A stretch of DNA of 64,000 nt from an uncultured Tissierellia bacterium (GCA_947253765.1 CAMYAK010000007.1:14891-78890), one strand, 5' to 3'. Positions 52,629 through 62,540 are shown, numbered from the stretch's first letter. Notes: generated by a model from the sequence alone, not told the origin. Numbers and translations: made by a program.

Positions 52629-53603
52629 TCAACCTCCTATCATGTTCATCCCTCTTTTACTCAAAGAGGCCGCTTCCTCCAAATGGTGGCACTGAGGCTT
52701 GGCAAGTATTGCTTCTTTAAGAGCCTCTGTCAATTCCGGGTCCTCGAGTCCCCTCAGGTCATATTCTTTGGCCGAATGCAGACAGGGCTTAATCTTTCCG
52801 TCCGCTGTCAGGCGTATCCTATTGCAGGTGGAACAGAAGCTGTGGGAAATTGGAGAAATGAGTCCGATCCTTCCCTTGTATCCGCCTATCCTGTACATTT
52901 GAGCAACCCCGTCCGTCTCTACCTCCTCAAGGCGACTTCCCACCTGTCCGGGCCTTCCATAAACCTTGAAAATATGGTCAAGCAAATCAGAGTTCTTGAA
53001 AAAAATCTCTTTCTTGAAACTGCCGGCCGGCCCGATCGGCATAAGTTCTATAAACCTGACGTCAATGTCATTGTCCTTGGTCAGGTAGGCAAAGTCATCA
53101 ATTTCGTCGGTATTGAATGAGCCCATGAGCACGCAATTTATTTTCACCTTGAAATCCCTGTCAATGGCCCTTTCAATAGCTTGCATGGTAGCTGCAAAGT
53201 CACCACGCCTTGTAACGTAGGCGAATTTGTCTTTTTTCAGGGTGTCAAGGCTGAAATTGAGCCTTTTAATGCCCGCTTTCTCAAGTCTATTCAAATATGG
53301 CAGGACCAGGGACCCGTTAGTCGTTACGCCAATATCCTTAATTCCGGGTATTTCCGCCAGGGCCTCAAGGAAGTCCATGGGATGCTTCCTGACAAAAGGC
53401 TCTCCACCGCTAACCCTGACTTTCTCAATGCCCAGGTCTGCACAAGCCCTGACAATTCTGAGGATTTCCTCGTATGACAAAATATCTTTGCAGTCCAGCT
53501 TGTCAACGCCTGCTTCCGGCATGCAATAGCGGCACCTGAAATTGCAGCGGTCGGTTAGGGAGATCCGCAAATATGTGATTTTTCTTTCGAATTTATCTAT
53601 CAT
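52629..53603 (-). CDS. moaA: GTP 3',8-cyclase
   Basis: A 324-aa radical-SAM enzyme. The N-terminal cluster motif is CNFRCRYC, and the C-terminal second cluster is CSTCNRIRLTADGKIKPC. The protein ends in the conserved Gly-Gly tail needed for activation. It starts molybdopterin synthesis from GTP. It is co-directional with modABC upstream and moaC downstream. moaD/moaE for the later step are not in the window. Confidence 0.95.
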   Translation of the reverse strand: MIDKFERKITYLRISLTDRCNFRCRYCMPEAGVDKLDCKDILSYEEILRIVRACADLGIEKVRVSGGEPFVRKHPMDFLEALAEIPGIKDIGVTTNGSLVLPYLNRLEKAGIKRLNFSLDTLKKDKFAYVTRRGDFAATMQAIERAIDRDFKVKINCVLMGSFNTDEIDDFAYLTKDNDIDVRFIELMPIGPAGSFKKEIFFKNSDLLDHIFKVYGRPGQVGSRLEEVETDGVAQMYRIGGYKGRIGLISPISHSFCSTCNRIRLTADGKIKPCLHSAKEYDLRGLEDPELTEALKEAILAKPQCHHLEEAASLSKRGMNMIGG

Positions 53604-53636
53604 CAGTCAAGTCCTCCCTTCCCTGTCACCGGGTTA

Positions 53637-54665
53637 TTAATCGTCAAAAAATATCAGGTCTTCCGGTTTAATGGTAATATACTTTTCCGGATTTTCTAAG
53701 CTTTTCCAAACTTCCTTTTCAACGGTGAAAATGAGATTGTCCATGCCCTCACTTTCCCCTTCCCTGGTCACTGAATAGTTATCAATGTTTTCTATCAAGG
53801 AGTATTTACCCAAGGGGAAGGAGTTTTCCGCCATCTTTTCACCGGATATCTTTATTTTGTTAGAAAAAACACCAACATACTTTTTTATGGGCTTGGATCC
53901 CGCTTTTAAACTCATCCCCCAGTCCAACGCGGAGATTTCCCCTGAATCTTCAAGTTTTGCCCTTGAAAAATTCTTGATGCCGACAAGCTTGGCAGCCGTA
54001 ATTGTAGGGGGATTTTTGAAGAGCTCATCGGTCTCAAGCTTACCTTCACTCCTGCCCCCATTAAGGGTTACTATGTTGTCGCACAGCCTGTAAGACTCTT
54101 CCTTGTTGTGGCTTACAAGAATAGTTTTAATCTTGTATTTTTTTATAATATTGACCACTTCATTTTCAACCTTATCCCTCATAAAAGAGTCGATTGCTGA
54201 AAAAGGCTCATCTAAAAGCAAGATTTCAGCCCTGTTGACCAGGATCCTGGCCAGGGCGGCCCTCTGCTTCTCGCCTCCTGATATCATGTGGGGATACTTG
54301 TCTTTAATATGTTCTATATGTAGGTCTTTTATGACCTGTTCCACTCTCGATGAGTCCCCGTCCCTGAGACCGGTTTCTATATTCTCTTTAACGGTGAAAT
54401 TCGGGAAAAGGGCGTAGTCCTGAAATAGGTATCCAACCTTCCTGTCCTGGGGCTTCAAATTTATCTTCTTTTCCGAGTCGAATAGGACCCTGTTATTCAG
54501 TACAATTCTTCCGGCATCAGGTTTTATGAGGCCTGAAATTGACTTGAGGGTTAAGGATTTTCCCGCACCCGATGCACCAAGTAGGGCCAGGCTCTCCTCA
54601 CCCATTGAAAAATCAACGTCGAGCCTGAAATTTTTAAAATCTTTTATAATCCTGCATTCAAGCAT
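53637..54665 (-). CDS. modC: molybdate ABC transporter ATPase
   Basis: A 342-aa ABC ATPase with Walker A LGASGAGKS, signature SGGEKQRAALARIL and Walker B ILLLDEPFSAID, followed by a C-terminal ~100-residue region in the place of the regulatory TOBE-like domain. It powers molybdate import through ModB. It is 14 bases after modB; the ribosome site is weak. Confidence 0.9.
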   Translation of the reverse strand: MLECRIIKDFKNFRLDVDFSMGEESLALLGASGAGKSLTLKSISGLIKPDAGRIVLNNRVLFDSEKKINLKPQDRKVGYLFQDYALFPNFTVKENIETGLRDGDSSRVEQVIKDLHIEHIKDKYPHMISGGEKQRAALARILVNRAEILLLDEPFSAIDSFMRDKVENEVVNIIKKYKIKTILVSHNKEESYRLCDNIVTLNGGRSEGKLETDELFKNPPTITAAKLVGIKNFSRAKLEDSGEISALDWGMSLKAGSKPIKKYVGVFSNKIKISGEKMAENSFPLGKYSLIENIDNYSVTREGESEGMDNLIFTVEKEVWKSLENPEKYITIKPEDLIFFDD

Positions 54666-54679
54666 ATCCGACTCGCTTT

Positions 54680-55339
54680 CTATTCTTTCCTGTCCTTGTT
54701 CTCCAGCAAGTTTATGGCAAACAGGACTATGAAAGAAATCAGCATATTAATACCTACCCATTTATAGGCAAGTCCATCTTGGCCTATTCTCCAGAGCTGG
54801 TAGACCGTTGTTGAAATGGTGGCCGTCCTATTGGGAATGTATCCTGAAACCATGCTTGTGGCACCGTATTCTCCCAAGGCCCTGGCAAACGAAAGTATAA
54901 CGCCTGCAAGAATTTCCTTTTTACAGTTGGGCAGGATTATCTTCCAAAAAATCCAGGTGTTGGACTTGCCCAAAGTCTGACCTGCGTATTTGAGATTCAT
55001 GTCAAAGGCTTCGAACGCCCCCCTTGCTGTCCTATACATTAGGGGGAAGGTCACGACAATGGTTGCAAAAATGGCCGAATACCATCTCATTATCAGGCTA
55101 ACATCCATCTTCTCAAAAAATTGGCCTATCGAACTGTTGGGTCCCATAAATTTGAGCAGGAAAAATCCTACAACTGTGGGCGGCAAAACCAACGGCAGGG
55201 TCAGGATAACATCCAGTATTCCCTTGATTGTAGGATTGAGTTTTCTGATTTGGTAGGCAAAAAAAATGCCCAGAAAAAAAGTGAAAAAGCTTGAAATCAA
55301 GGCAATTCTTATTGAATTGTATAAGGGAAATATGTTCAT
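54680..55339 (-). CDS. modB: molybdate ABC transporter permease
   Basis: A 219-aa binding-protein-dependent permease with about five membrane segments and the EAA-type loop (SFARALGEYGATSMVSGYIP) that contacts ModC. It is preceded by GAAGGA. Its length is typical for ModB. Confidence 0.92.
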   Translation of the reverse strand: MNIFPLYNSIRIALISSFFTFFLGIFFAYQIRKLNPTIKGILDVILTLPLVLPPTVVGFFLLKFMGPNSSIGQFFEKMDVSLIMRWYSAIFATIVVTFPLMYRTARGAFEAFDMNLKYAGQTLGKSNTWIFWKIILPNCKKEILAGVILSFARALGEYGATSMVSGYIPNRTATISTTVYQLWRIGQDGLAYKWVGINMLISFIVLFAINLLENKDRKE

Positions 55340-55458
55340 TTTTGTCCTTCACTTTTCCGGGTTTTATGGTTTGTTCACCGGTTTCCGGAGTTTGCTAATT
55401 ATAAAATACCCCCGGCCGAATTTAATCATCAGCCGGGAGCATACTTTAACCCCTCTTA

Positions 55459-56268
55459 TTAAAGGGTTTTGAATCCGAACGAATCAAATACTTTCTTAAC
55501 AGAGTCCGATTTCAGGAATTCCAAGAACTTCTTGGCTTCGTCTTTGTTCTTAGCTGTTTCAACTACAGCGGCCGGATAGATGACCTTTTTCTTGAACATT
55601 GAGCTGTCAGCTATATCAACAATCTTCAAGCCTGCAGCCTTGGCATCTGTTGAATAGATGATACCGCAATCAACAGCACCTTCGCTGATCCAGCCTGTTA
55701 CCTCTTTAACATTTGAAGCGAAGCTGATCTTGCCCTGGATGGCATCCCATATGTTCATCTTCTTAAGAAGTTCTTCAGAGTACTGTCCTACAGGAACGTC
55801 AGCATTGCCAAGGGCAATTGTCTTAACCTTGTCTGTGTTTATATCGTTGAAGCTTGTTATTCCCTTGTCACTGTCTTCTTTTACTGCCAATGTTACGTTG
55901 TTTTCCAAAAGGTTGAATCTTGTGCTTGAGTCAATGGCTACATTGCTCTTGAATTTTTCATTTTCCTTGTCAAGCTCATTCATCTGCTTGCCTGAAGCTG
56001 AAATGAAAACATCGCAATCCGCTCCTTCAGAGATCTGAGTTTTTAGGGTGCCTGATGAGTCAAGATTGAGAACAACATTGACCTCCGGATTCTCCTTCTC
56101 ATACATTTTTTTTACTTCATTCAATGACTCTGTCATTGATGCGGCAGCGAATACAATTAAGTCTTTTTTGTTGCTTCCCATGCTTTCTCCTTCCGGTTTT
56201 TTCCCGCCGCATGATGTGAGTGACAAAACGCACATGCCTGCGCACAGGATTGATAAAATTTTCTTCAT
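55459..56268 (-). CDS. modA: molybdate-binding lipoprotein
   Basis: A 269-aa solute-binding protein with a lipoprotein signal peptide: MKKILSILCAGMCVLSL, then the lipobox LTSC, so it is anchored outside the membrane. The VFAAASMTESLNEV and SSGTLKTQISEGADCDVFIS stretches bind molybdate/tungstate. The start is ATG 56268 after AAAGGAGG; the upstream codons are non-coding leader. It heads the mod-moa operon (56268 to 50210). Confidence 0.93.
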   Translation of the reverse strand: MKKILSILCAGMCVLSLTSCGGKKPEGESMGSNKKDLIVFAAASMTESLNEVKKMYEKENPEVNVVLNLDSSGTLKTQISEGADCDVFISASGKQMNELDKENEKFKSNVAIDSSTRFNLLENNVTLAVKEDSDKGITSFNDINTDKVKTIALGNADVPVGQYSEELLKKMNIWDAIQGKISFASNVKEVTGWISEGAVDCGIIYSTDAKAAGLKIVDIADSSMFKKKVIYPAAVVETAKNKDEAKKFLEFLKSDSVKKVFDSFGFKTL

Positions 56269-56358
56269 TTTGCCTCCTTTGTTTTTAATTTTTCGGGTAG
56301 GGTAAGAATTTACCGGCATTCCCTATTTATCAACCTTACAGCTGATATACTTTTTTTG

Positions 56359-56387
56359 ATTTTAACATCAGAAAATTAAATTGACAA
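56359..56387 (-). promoter_or_regulatory. probable promoter of the mod-moa operon
   Basis: On the minus strand TTGTCA (56387-56382), 17 bases, TAAAAT (56364-56359), about 95 bases before modA. No ModE-like site or Moco riboswitch was recognised in the 253-base divergent gap to guaD. Confidence 0.5.
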
Positions 56388-56521
56388 AAAAAAATTTATA
56401 ATTGAATTTGCATTAATAATCTGTCATGCTTTAATTAGGTGAATGTGTTTTATAACTGCCGTATGGTCGCTTTAACTTGTCTATGGTGAGTTTTGCGACC
56501 AAGTCTATGAAAGGGGGAGGA

Positions 56522-57769
56522 ATGAAGGCATATTTTGGTGACATAGTTTTCACTAAAGATAAAGATGAGTTTTCAATTTTTGATAACAGTTACATACTTG
56601 TTGAAGATGGGAAAGTGAAGGGAATTGTCAAGGATAGGCCCTCCTGTCCCGTTGAGGACTATTCGGGAAAACTGATCATACCGGCTTTTTCCGATATCCA
56701 CCTCCATGCACCCCAGCACCCCAATGAGGGTTTGGGCTATGATGTTCCTCTACTTCCCTGGCTGAATAAGTACACCTTTCCTACCGAGGCTAAATACAAG
56801 GATACGGCTTTTTCCGAGCTGATTTACAGGGACTTTGTTGAAAAGCTCTGGCTTAACGGTATTACCAGGAGCGTTGTCTTTTCAAGCCTCCACGAGGATT
56901 CCACCGAACTCCTCTTTGACCTCTTCAAAAAATCAGGCCTCTATGCCTATATAGGCAAGGTAAATATGGACCGAAATTCCATTGATGTCCTGAACGAGAG
57001 CGAAGAGGATTCCATCGCTATAAGCCGCCGGATCATTAAAAGACACATTGGCGAGGATAAGGTAAAGCCCATTATTACTCCACGCTTTGTCCCCAGCTGC
57101 ACTAACAAGCTTATGGAGGACCTCCAAGACCTCATTAAAGAAACCGAACTTCCGGTCCAGTCCCACCTCTCGGAGAATCCGGGCGAGATTGCCTGGGTTA
57201 AGGAGCTCCATCCCGAGTGTCCCAATTACGCTTCGGTCTACAAAAAATACGATATGATGGGGACCAATCCCACCATTATGGCCCATTGCATCCATTGCGA
57301 TGAGGATGAAAAAAAGCTTCTTGAAAATAAGAATGTTATGGTTGCCCACTGCCCCACTTCTAACCTGAATCTTATGAGCGGTCTGGCTCCTATCAGGGAG
57401 TACCTGGAAAGGGGTATCAGAGTCGGCCTGGCTTCGGATGTTTCGGGCGGCCATACCCTCAATATGTTTGAGATCATGGTCTCGGCTATCCAGGTTTCCA
57501 AGATGTATGGCATATATGTTGACCTGGACAAGGCACCGCTCAAGAGCCAGGAAGTTTTCTATCTGGCTACCAAGGGCGGCGGATCCTTCTTCGGCAAGGT
57601 TGGGAGCTTTGAGGAGGGCTATGAGTTTGATGCCCTGGTAGTGGATATTGATCCTGGCCTCGATACAGCTTCCAGGATGGAAAAGCTTATTTATCTCGGT
57701 GATGACAGGAATATTGTTGAGCGCTTCGCGGGCGGACAAAAGCTCGCCAATCCTAAGGAAGCCTTTTAA
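56522..57769 (+). CDS. guaD: guanine deaminase
   Basis: A 415-aa amidohydrolase. Metal and substrate residues are PAFSDIHLHAPQHPNEG, QSHLSEN, MAHCIHCDEDE and LASDVSGGHT, the guanine-deaminase pattern. It turns guanine into xanthine, the substrate of the hydroxylases in the neighbouring locus. I start at ATG 56522, directly after AAGGGGGAGG, rather than at the ATG 56477 upstream of that site. It is divergent from modA and followed by a terminator. Confidence 0.92.
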   Translation: MKAYFGDIVFTKDKDEFSIFDNSYILVEDGKVKGIVKDRPSCPVEDYSGKLIIPAFSDIHLHAPQHPNEGLGYDVPLLPWLNKYTFPTEAKYKDTAFSELIYRDFVEKLWLNGITRSVVFSSLHEDSTELLFDLFKKSGLYAYIGKVNMDRNSIDVLNESEEDSIAISRRIIKRHIGEDKVKPIITPRFVPSCTNKLMEDLQDLIKETELPVQSHLSENPGEIAWVKELHPECPNYASVYKKYDMMGTNPTIMAHCIHCDEDEKKLLENKNVMVAHCPTSNLNLMSGLAPIREYLERGIRVGLASDVSGGHTLNMFEIMVSAIQVSKMYGIYVDLDKAPLKSQEVFYLATKGGGSFFGKVGSFEEGYEFDALVVDIDPGLDTASRMEKLIYLGDDRNIVERFAGGQKLANPKEAF

Positions 57770-57802
57770 TTATGGGGGCCTTTGATTTGAGACAAAAAAG
57801 TA

Positions 57803-57838
57803 GTGCCGGAAGTTTGAGCCTCCGGCACTTCTTTTTTT
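57803..57838 (+). terminator. intrinsic terminator after guaD (bidirectional)
   Basis: Stem AGTGCCGGA/TCCGGCACT with an AGTTTGAGCC loop, then CTTTTTTT; the other side has AAAAAAG, so it also works for the convergent permease gene ending at 57883. Confidence 0.9.
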
Positions 57839-57882
57839 ATACTTAATTTATGTTATTCCTCGAAAACCGTTTCTCTTGAAAA

Positions 57883-59292
57883 CTAGTTCATGAGTTTCAG
57901 TTTTTCTCCTTCTTTCAGAGCTTCGATGTTCTTCTTGGCCTCTTCCGCCTCCATCTCCTTGTCCTCTTCAGACTTGGGCAGAACAAAGCTCAGTATGAGG
58001 GAGAGTAAGAAAACATTGGCAACCGGGTTTCCTGAGAAAACGTCCCTTGCAAGGGCCGGGAAGATATTGTAAATCTCCGGAACCTGTGTGAAGCCGATGC
58101 CGATGCTTAGTGACAGGGCTGCAATGGTTGTGTTTCTATGGTTGAATCCACACCTTGCGATCATGTTCATACCGCTGACCATGATGGATCCGAACATCAT
58201 GATTGTACAGCCTCCTAATACCGCCTGTGGCAGGGTTGAGAAGAAGGCTCCGATCGGCGGGAAAAGTCCGGCCAAAATAAGGGTCAGGGCACCGAACATT
58301 ATGGTGAAGCGGTTGACTACTCCGGTCATGGCAACAAGGCCTACGTTCTGACTGAACGAGGTTATTGGAGTACATCCGAAACAACCTGAAACGGCACTGA
58401 AGAAGCCGTCGCAAGCCAGGGATCCCTGAATTTCTTTTTCCGTTATGTCCCTTCCCAATCCGCCTGCACAAACTGCTGTGGTGTCACCGATTGTTTCCGC
58501 TGCTGATACCAGGAAGACAACTACCAGGGCTATAATTGCGCTGACATTGAATTCAGGCATAAAGGGCATGAATTTTGGAATTGCTATAAGTTTGCTCTGC
58601 AAAATGGGAGTAAAGTCAACCATCTTCATGGCTATGGCAAGTATATAACCCACAATTAATCCGAATAAAACAGAAAGCTGTCTCCAGAAGCCTTTAGCTT
58701 TAACATTGAAGACCAGACATGAAATAAGGGTTACCGTACCTACAAGAAGGTTTTGAGCTGAGCCGAAATCGGCTGCTCCATTGCCGCCACCGAATGAGGT
58801 TGCACCTACAACCAATAGTGGAAAACCTATGGATGTAACGACGCAGGCTGATACAATCGGCGATATGTATTTCCTCCAGAACTTTGCGGTTAGACCCAAA
58901 GAGCCTTCAATACAGCCGCCCACTATAATGGCACCTATCATCGTAGGATAGCCGAAGTTGGTGGCAACATAGATAAGGGAAGCCAGGAAAGTGAAGCTAA
59001 CCCCCATAACGACAGGCAGTCTGGCACCTATTTTCCAGATAGGATAGAGCTGGACCATGGTTCCTATTCCTGCAACAAACATGGCGTTTTGGATCAACAT
59101 GGGAAGGTCGATCTCAAACTCGGGATGAGCCGCCTGGGCCGCGCCTACAACAATAATGATTGGCGCAAGGTTTGATACGAACATGGCCAGAACGTGTTGC
59201 AAACCGAAGGGGATGGCCTTAGCCACAGGCACTCGCCCATCAAGCTTATAGATATTATCTATGCTAACGTTTGCATTGGACTTGTCTTTCAT
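57883..59292 (-). CDS. NCS2-family purine/uracil permease
   Basis: A 469-aa NCS2 transporter with about 14 hydrophobic segments, the TSFSQNVGLVAMTGV motif and a charged C-terminal tail (EEDKEMEAEEAKKN). It converges with guaD and shares its terminator. Likely imports xanthine, urate or uracil; not resolvable from sequence. Confidence 0.9.
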   Translation of the reverse strand: MKDKSNANVSIDNIYKLDGRVPVAKAIPFGLQHVLAMFVSNLAPIIIVVGAAQAAHPEFEIDLPMLIQNAMFVAGIGTMVQLYPIWKIGARLPVVMGVSFTFLASLIYVATNFGYPTMIGAIIVGGCIEGSLGLTAKFWRKYISPIVSACVVTSIGFPLLVVGATSFGGGNGAADFGSAQNLLVGTVTLISCLVFNVKAKGFWRQLSVLFGLIVGYILAIAMKMVDFTPILQSKLIAIPKFMPFMPEFNVSAIIALVVVFLVSAAETIGDTTAVCAGGLGRDITEKEIQGSLACDGFFSAVSGCFGCTPITSFSQNVGLVAMTGVVNRFTIMFGALTLILAGLFPPIGAFFSTLPQAVLGGCTIMMFGSIMVSGMNMIARCGFNHRNTTIAALSLSIGIGFTQVPEIYNIFPALARDVFSGNPVANVFLLSLILSFVLPKSEEDKEMEAEEAKKNIEALKEGEKLKLMN

Positions 59293-59333
59293 CTTTACCT
59301 CCTTAGTGTGTGATGATGATTGATTATTACATA

Positions 59334-59362
59334 ACTTTATGACTAAAACAATAGGCAGCCAA
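59334..59362 (-). promoter_or_regulatory. possible promoter of the NCS2 permease gene
   Basis: On the minus strand TTGGCT (59362-59357), 17 bases, TAAAGT (59339-59334). The -35 is one arm of the palindrome AGCCAAAAATTTTTTTGGCT (59357-59376). The rest of the 314-base gap to the next gene holds the terminator at 59460-59483 and nothing else recognised. Confidence 0.4.
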
Positions 59363-59459
59363 AAATTTTTTTGGCTTGAGCCAATCGTTTTCTCTTCTTT
59401 CCCCGTCCATTCCCGGGGCCTGATCCGGCTTTTCCCGGCAAGGAATGAACTTAAAAAAC

Positions 59460-59483
59460 GGCCCGATCAAGTGATCGGGCCGC
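59460..59483 (-). terminator. intrinsic terminator of the AzgA-type permease gene
   Basis: Perfect 11-bp stem CGGCCCGATCA/TGATCGGGCCG with a 2-base centre, followed on the minus strand by TTTTTTAAG. Confidence 0.85.
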
Positions 59484-59606
59484 ATTTTCAGTCAGTCTAT
59501 AAATTTTTCAAAAACCTTAGCAAAACTCTTAAGCTTTGATCAAAACTTCCTCGTCTTTATCAAAGATCTCAGACCTTTGTTTTGAGCCTTAACCAAAATC
59601 CTTATC

Positions 59607-60980
59607 CTATACCAAGAAAATGTAGCGGAGAACAAAGACTAAGGCCAAAACATACATGAGGGCACTGATCTTCTTGCTGTTACCTGTGATGGTATTAATT
59701 ATTACATAGGAAATAACACCAAATGAGATACCTTCTGCAATGCTGTAGTAGAAGGGCATGGAGATCAAGGCTATGTAAGCCGGTATTGCCTCGGTCACAT
59801 CGTTGAAGTCAACCTTGAGTATTGAGGTCAGCATCAGATAGCCGACGTAGATCAAAGCTGCAGCTGTTGCAAAGCCCGGAATAGAAATGAAGATCGGGGC
59901 AAGGAACATTGACAGCAGGAAGAGTGTTCCTGTTGTCAGGGCTGTAAGTCCGGTCCTACCGCCTTCAGCTACACCGGCAGCACTCTCTACGAATGTTGTA
60001 ACAGTTGATGTACCGCAGATGGCACCAAATGTGGTTCCTAATGAGTCAGCCAAAAGAGCACCCTTGATTCCGGGCAGATGGCCCTGTTCATCAAGCATGT
60101 CCGCTTTTGATGCGACGCCGATCAGGGTTCCGAGTGTGTCGAAGATATCTACGAACAGGAATGCGAACATTATGACAAAGAAGTCAAGGATCTTAACTTG
60201 TGAAAAGTCAAGTTTGAAGCACTGCCCGAAGATCTGGCCAAACTCTGCAAAATGCGGTGTTCCGAAGCTTGGATAAAGTGAGAAAAATCCGTTTTCCGGA
60301 TCAGGAATGTACAATCCCACCAGCTGGGAAATCATTCCAAGAGCCCATGTAAGTAAAATACCGAAGAGTATGGCACCCTTGACTTTCTTATGAGACATAA
60401 TAGCAATCATAAGAACGCCGACTAAGCATAAAAGTGCGCAAATTCCGGCTGTGTGAATGTTAGCCTTAAAGTTTTGAAGGGCAACCAAGGTCGGTCCTGC
60501 GACTACCAGGTGAGAGCTCTGCAAACCGATAAAAGCTATAAAAAGTCCTATGCCGGCACTGATTGCCTGCTTAAGACTGATTGGGATTGCATTGAAAATT
60601 GCTTCACGTACATTTGTTACTGAAAGTAAAACGAAAATCATACCTTCTACAAAGACTGCAAACAATGCAAATTGCCAAGCATAATGATAAGTCATGCAAA
60701 CGGTATACGTAAAGTAGGCGTTCAGTCCCATGCCCGGGGCCAGTGCGAATGGCAGGTTAGAAAATAATGCCATGCAAAGACATGCCACAAAAGAAGCAAG
60801 GGCCGTTGCTATGAGGATACCGCCGGCAGGGAAAGGATTTGTCTCAGTACCTGCCTGACTTAAGATTTGTGGATTCACCGCCAAGATATAAGCCATGGTC
60901 ATAAAAGTTGTTAGACCGGCAGCCATCTCGCTCTTCACGGTGACATTGTGTTCTTTGAGATGAAACCACTTCTCAAACAT
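59607..60980 (-). CDS. AzgA-family (hypo)xanthine/guanine/adenine permease
   Basis: A 457-aa NCS2-type permease of the AzgA/PbuG branch (GLTTFMTMAYILAVNPQIL at the N-terminus, DSLGTTFGAICGTSTVTTF, ESAAGVAEGGRTG). It takes up hypoxanthine, guanine or adenine with protons. With guaD and the other permeases it supplies purines to the catabolic locus. The 5' leader carries a TTGCCAC/GTGGCAA hairpin but does not match the purine riboswitch core. Confidence 0.9.
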   Translation of the reverse strand: MFEKWFHLKEHNVTVKSEMAAGLTTFMTMAYILAVNPQILSQAGTETNPFPAGGILIATALASFVACLCMALFSNLPFALAPGMGLNAYFTYTVCMTYHYAWQFALFAVFVEGMIFVLLSVTNVREAIFNAIPISLKQAISAGIGLFIAFIGLQSSHLVVAGPTLVALQNFKANIHTAGICALLCLVGVLMIAIMSHKKVKGAILFGILLTWALGMISQLVGLYIPDPENGFFSLYPSFGTPHFAEFGQIFGQCFKLDFSQVKILDFFVIMFAFLFVDIFDTLGTLIGVASKADMLDEQGHLPGIKGALLADSLGTTFGAICGTSTVTTFVESAAGVAEGGRTGLTALTTGTLFLLSMFLAPIFISIPGFATAAALIYVGYLMLTSILKVDFNDVTEAIPAYIALISMPFYYSIAEGISFGVISYVIINTITGNSKKISALMYVLALVFVLRYIFLV

Positions 60981-61147
60981 AATGATACCTCCTAATAAAG
61001 ATACAGATTATTAACTTGTTATTCTCTGTTTGCCACGACTGACTGATGTTTGTGGCAAGCCTACTTACAATTTAGATAATATCATAAAAAACTTGTTAAC
61101 GTTTACTTAATGTTCAAAATATATAGATTTTTGGCTAAAAATTTAAA

Positions 61148-61168
61148 GCCCCCGGCTTGGCCGAGGGC
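61148..61168 (-). terminator. intrinsic terminator of the M18 aminopeptidase gene
   Basis: Stem GCCCTCGGC/GCCGGGGGC with one non-Watson-Crick position on the minus strand, followed by TTTAAATTTTT, about 16 bases after the stop at 61184. Confidence 0.75.
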
Positions 61169-61183
61169 GAGAATATTAAATAA

Positions 61184-62497
61184 TCAGTTGTTGAAAAATT
61201 CGGTCATGAGCTTGATCATTGCCGAGTGGTCCAAGGTACCGCCCATTTCTCTTACCGAATGCATTCCCAGAACCGGGTTGCCTATGTCGGCATTTAGTAT
61301 AGTTGTCCACTGCTCATCCATAGACCCTATCGTTGCCCCGCCCCGCTTATCGGAGTGGTTGTGGAAGGTCTGCATTTCAAGGCCGGCTTTTTCAGCACAT
61401 AGCCTGACTCGGGCAGCCCCCTCCCCATCTGAGATATAGGACTTGCAGGCGGCATACTTGAGGACAGGTCCCCCGTTCAGCACCGGCCTGTTGGTGGGAT
61501 CGGCCTCCGATACATGGCTCGGATGGAGGGCGTGGGCCATATCGGCCGAGATGGTGAAGCTCTTGGCAAGGGCTATGGCCAAGTCTTCCGCATCACCTCC
61601 CATAGCTCTGACTATCCTGGCCAGGACATCTCTGAGGCTTGCAGAATCGGCTCCTCTTCTGGTCATTGACCCGATTTCCTCATTATCATGAAGGGCAATA
61701 AGCCTGTGATACTCGGAATCCCCGGCTTCCGTAAGAGCGGTCACTGCAGCATGGCACATAGCAAGATTGTCAAGCCTTCCAACAGAAATGAACTCCTGAT
61801 TGGGCCCCAGGATCCTGCCCTTTTCAACGTCGTATAAATATAAGTCATAGTCAAGGATATCCTCTTTTTTAAGGCCTACCTCTTCCGCAACATATTTTAT
61901 GAAGTCCGCCTCACCCTCGCCCTGATCAAAGGTCCAGACCGGGGCCATTGTGTACTGGGGCTTAATCCCCCCATTCTCATTGACATCCCGATTAATGTGT
62001 ATAGCCAGGCTGGGTATGACCATTAGCGGTTTTTTCAGATCCACTTTTTTAACGGCATAACCCTTTTCCGAAGAATCCCTATATACCAGGCGTCCGGCCA
62101 CAGACAGGGGCCTATCCAGCCAAGTCCTCAAAATCAAGCCCCCATAAGGCTCAACATTAAGCTGACCATAACCTGAACCTGTCATGTCGACCTTCTCTTT
62201 TAATTGGAAGCCCGGCGAATCGTTGTGGGCGCCGATGATATGAAAGCCCTTGTCAGCCTTGGATCCGGTCCTGAAGGCAAACACACAGGCGTCCGAAAAC
62301 TCTATGTAATAAGACTTATTGGCAGCAAGTTCCCATCTCTGATCGGCCTTGAGCTCCTTGAATCCGGCCTTTTCCAATATAGCCTTTTCAGACTCCGCCG
62401 CCTGATAAGCTGTTGGCGATGCGTCAATAAAATTGATGAGGTCCTCAGCCCTTTTCACAGCCCCCTCGAAATCCCTTAAAACTTTTTTGCTCTGCAC
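61184..62497 (-). CDS. M18-family zinc aminopeptidase
   Basis: A 437-aa aspartyl-aminopeptidase-like (ApeB) enzyme. Metal residues are in IIGAHNDSPGF, LHDNEEIGSMTRRGADS and the C-terminal HNHSDKRGGATIG; SADMAHALHPSH is also typical. It removes N-terminal amino acids from peptides in the cytosol. The GTG start at 62497 follows GAGGAGG. It has no evident tie to the purine genes. Confidence 0.92.
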   Translation of the reverse strand: MQSKKVLRDFEGAVKRAEDLINFIDASPTAYQAAESEKAILEKAGFKELKADQRWELAANKSYYIEFSDACVFAFRTGSKADKGFHIIGAHNDSPGFQLKEKVDMTGSGYGQLNVEPYGGLILRTWLDRPLSVAGRLVYRDSSEKGYAVKKVDLKKPLMVIPSLAIHINRDVNENGGIKPQYTMAPVWTFDQGEGEADFIKYVAEEVGLKKEDILDYDLYLYDVEKGRILGPNQEFISVGRLDNLAMCHAAVTALTEAGDSEYHRLIALHDNEEIGSMTRRGADSASLRDVLARIVRAMGGDAEDLAIALAKSFTISADMAHALHPSHVSEADPTNRPVLNGGPVLKYAACKSYISDGEGAARVRLCAEKAGLEMQTFHNHSDKRGGATIGSMDEQWTTILNADIGNPVLGMHSVREMGGTLDHSAMIKLMTEFFNN

Positions 62498-62540
62498 AGT
62501 ATGCCTCCTCGTATAGAAAATCTCTTTATAAATATAATAC

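Noticed and set aside
56269..56521. Molybdenum-cofactor riboswitch or ModE site before modA
   Set aside because: Only a sigma-A-like promoter was recognised; none of the conserved aptamer or ModE palindrome features are visible.
60981..61100. Purine riboswitch upstream of the AzgA-type permease
   Set aside because: A TTGCCAC/GTGGCAA hairpin is present, but the conserved purine-aptamer core and P1 sequence are not seen and no expression-platform terminator follows.
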